Shown: positions 62,168 through 63,060 of the stretch, in pieces
Numbering within the stretch: the stretch's first letter is position 1
Layout: the number at the start of each line of letters is the position of its first letter
Source of the DNA: Acanthaster planci
Taxonomy: Eukaryota; Echinodermata; Asteroidea; Valvatida; Acanthasteridae
DNA: 63,060 bases
Assembly (NCBI RefSeq): GCF_001949145.1
Contig: NW_019091442.1
Location: 401,648-464,707 of the forward strand
Direction: 5' to 3'
The notes under the pieces: model-generated
Told to the model about the DNA's origin: nothing
The model's database searches: none
The model's input: the letters and a program-made list of their open reading frames with translations, nothing else
Program-made: the position numbers and the translations under genes

Positions 62168-63011
62168 CAGTAAAATCTTGATAAGTCGAAGCTCAGGGGA
62201 ATGGACGAAAAGTTTGAGTTATCCGACGTTTGAGTTATTGAAAGTTACAAGCTTCAGTGCACATGCAACCTTACTGGCTTACGGCAGTTGGCCTGCAAGC
62301 TGAGTCAAACATGAAGTGGATTTTAGGCTATCCGTACTGTGCAAGATTTCCTCAAACATCATCATTAAACATGTTTTTATGTGGTACATTAATAAACACT
62401 AAACCAATGACGTTATGTACAGGTACCTGTGTGCTTGCATGATCGGGCTGTTACCGCATAACGCAACGCACGGGCCAGTCGGTCAGGGTTTCCGTGCTGG
62501 GTCACATGATACATGTACAAAGCGCTTGAGGGCGCATCATTTGTGCCTGATTTAGGCTGCATCCGAATCTCTCGTCTGGAGCTAGGTCTTGGTATTCATT
62601 CCATTGGAAATGCATGGAGACGCGCAGGCAATAGATCTAGCCGTAGCTCTGGAAGCCCGTTTTTGACACGGCCTAATTTTACGGTTGCGGTTGTTCCCAC
62701 CCAGTGCTTGTCGACGTGACAATAGCAGCCCGTGTGAACATGGTCGGCTCATCAAAGAAAAGTTGTGCACATGAAAGTAATGACTCATAATGAAGGCAAA
62801 CTTTCTTTCATCACTTTTTATTCATCATTCTTCAGTGGGTTTTTAATTGGCCTGCCAAAACTTCGGGATAAGCGGCTTTAGTGGAATTGACGTTTCGAGT
62901 TACGGATAGTTTATTGTACATAAAGGCCTATTCTTTTGTCGGGAATACAGAAAGATGTTGAGGTAAACAGAGTTTCGACTTAACGGGCTTCGACTTATCA
63001 AGATTTTACCG
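62168..63011. mobile_element. Tigger/pogo-like MITE
   Basis: The left end cagtaaaatcttgataagtc and the right end (gacttatcaagattttaccg) are inverted repeats of about 27 bases, flanked by TA on each side (62166-62167 and 63012-63013). Inner words about tcgagttat and gttatcc are typical of this group. It is about 844 bases long without a transposase frame, directly upstream of the exon at 62144 in gene orientation. Confidence 0.7.
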
Positions 63012-63060
63012 TACCTAACTTTTAGGTACATGTACTGGTATGTGTTAGGAACTTTAATGT

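Overview
This window is eukaryotic, intron-rich, AT-rich animal DNA. It most probably comes from a starfish (Asteroidea). The best evidence is a complete vasopressin/oxytocin-type (asterotocin) precursor gene on the + strand. Its nonapeptide reads CLVQDCPEG and is followed by Gly-Lys-Arg, which to my recollection matches the asterotocin peptide of Asterias. The single N at 1267, a 314-base run of N and homopolymer runs at the start point to a draft assembly. I cannot name the species. There are no operons, CRISPR arrays or other prokaryotic systems.

Layout. (1) 1-1.05 kb: two GC-rich exons from the ligand-binding domain of a receptor guanylate cyclase. They carry a frameshift and a broken splice acceptor, and no kinase-homology or cyclase exons follow. 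(2) 1.1-17.6 kb: non-coding, with foldback elements, dispersed repeats and a tandem duplication at 9.27-11.65 kb. The second duplicate copy is split by about 1.2 kb that contains a promoter-like sequence and a possible non-coding first exon. (3) 17,754-30,450: the asterotocin gene, with coding exons at 17,779-17,901, 28,371-28,578 and 30,344-30,450, introns of 10.5 kb and 1.8 kb, and a 145-residue precursor. (4) 30.7-53.9 kb: mostly non-coding, rich in simple repeats, minisatellites, hairpins and MITE-like elements; two isolated exon candidates are weak. (5) 55.4-62.1 kb: five phase-compatible exons on the - strand encoding the C-terminal part of a coiled-coil protein. Its upstream part lies beyond the window. 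A FAAP100-like identity is only a hypothesis. Several MITEs and a BED-type zinc-finger fossil sit in its introns.

Function. The asterotocin precursor is a secreted prohormone. It has a signal peptide, an amidated nonapeptide, a dibasic cleavage site and a 14-cysteine neurophysin, followed by a leucine-rich C-terminal tail. The receptor-cyclase fragment and the coiled-coil gene show no functional link to it.
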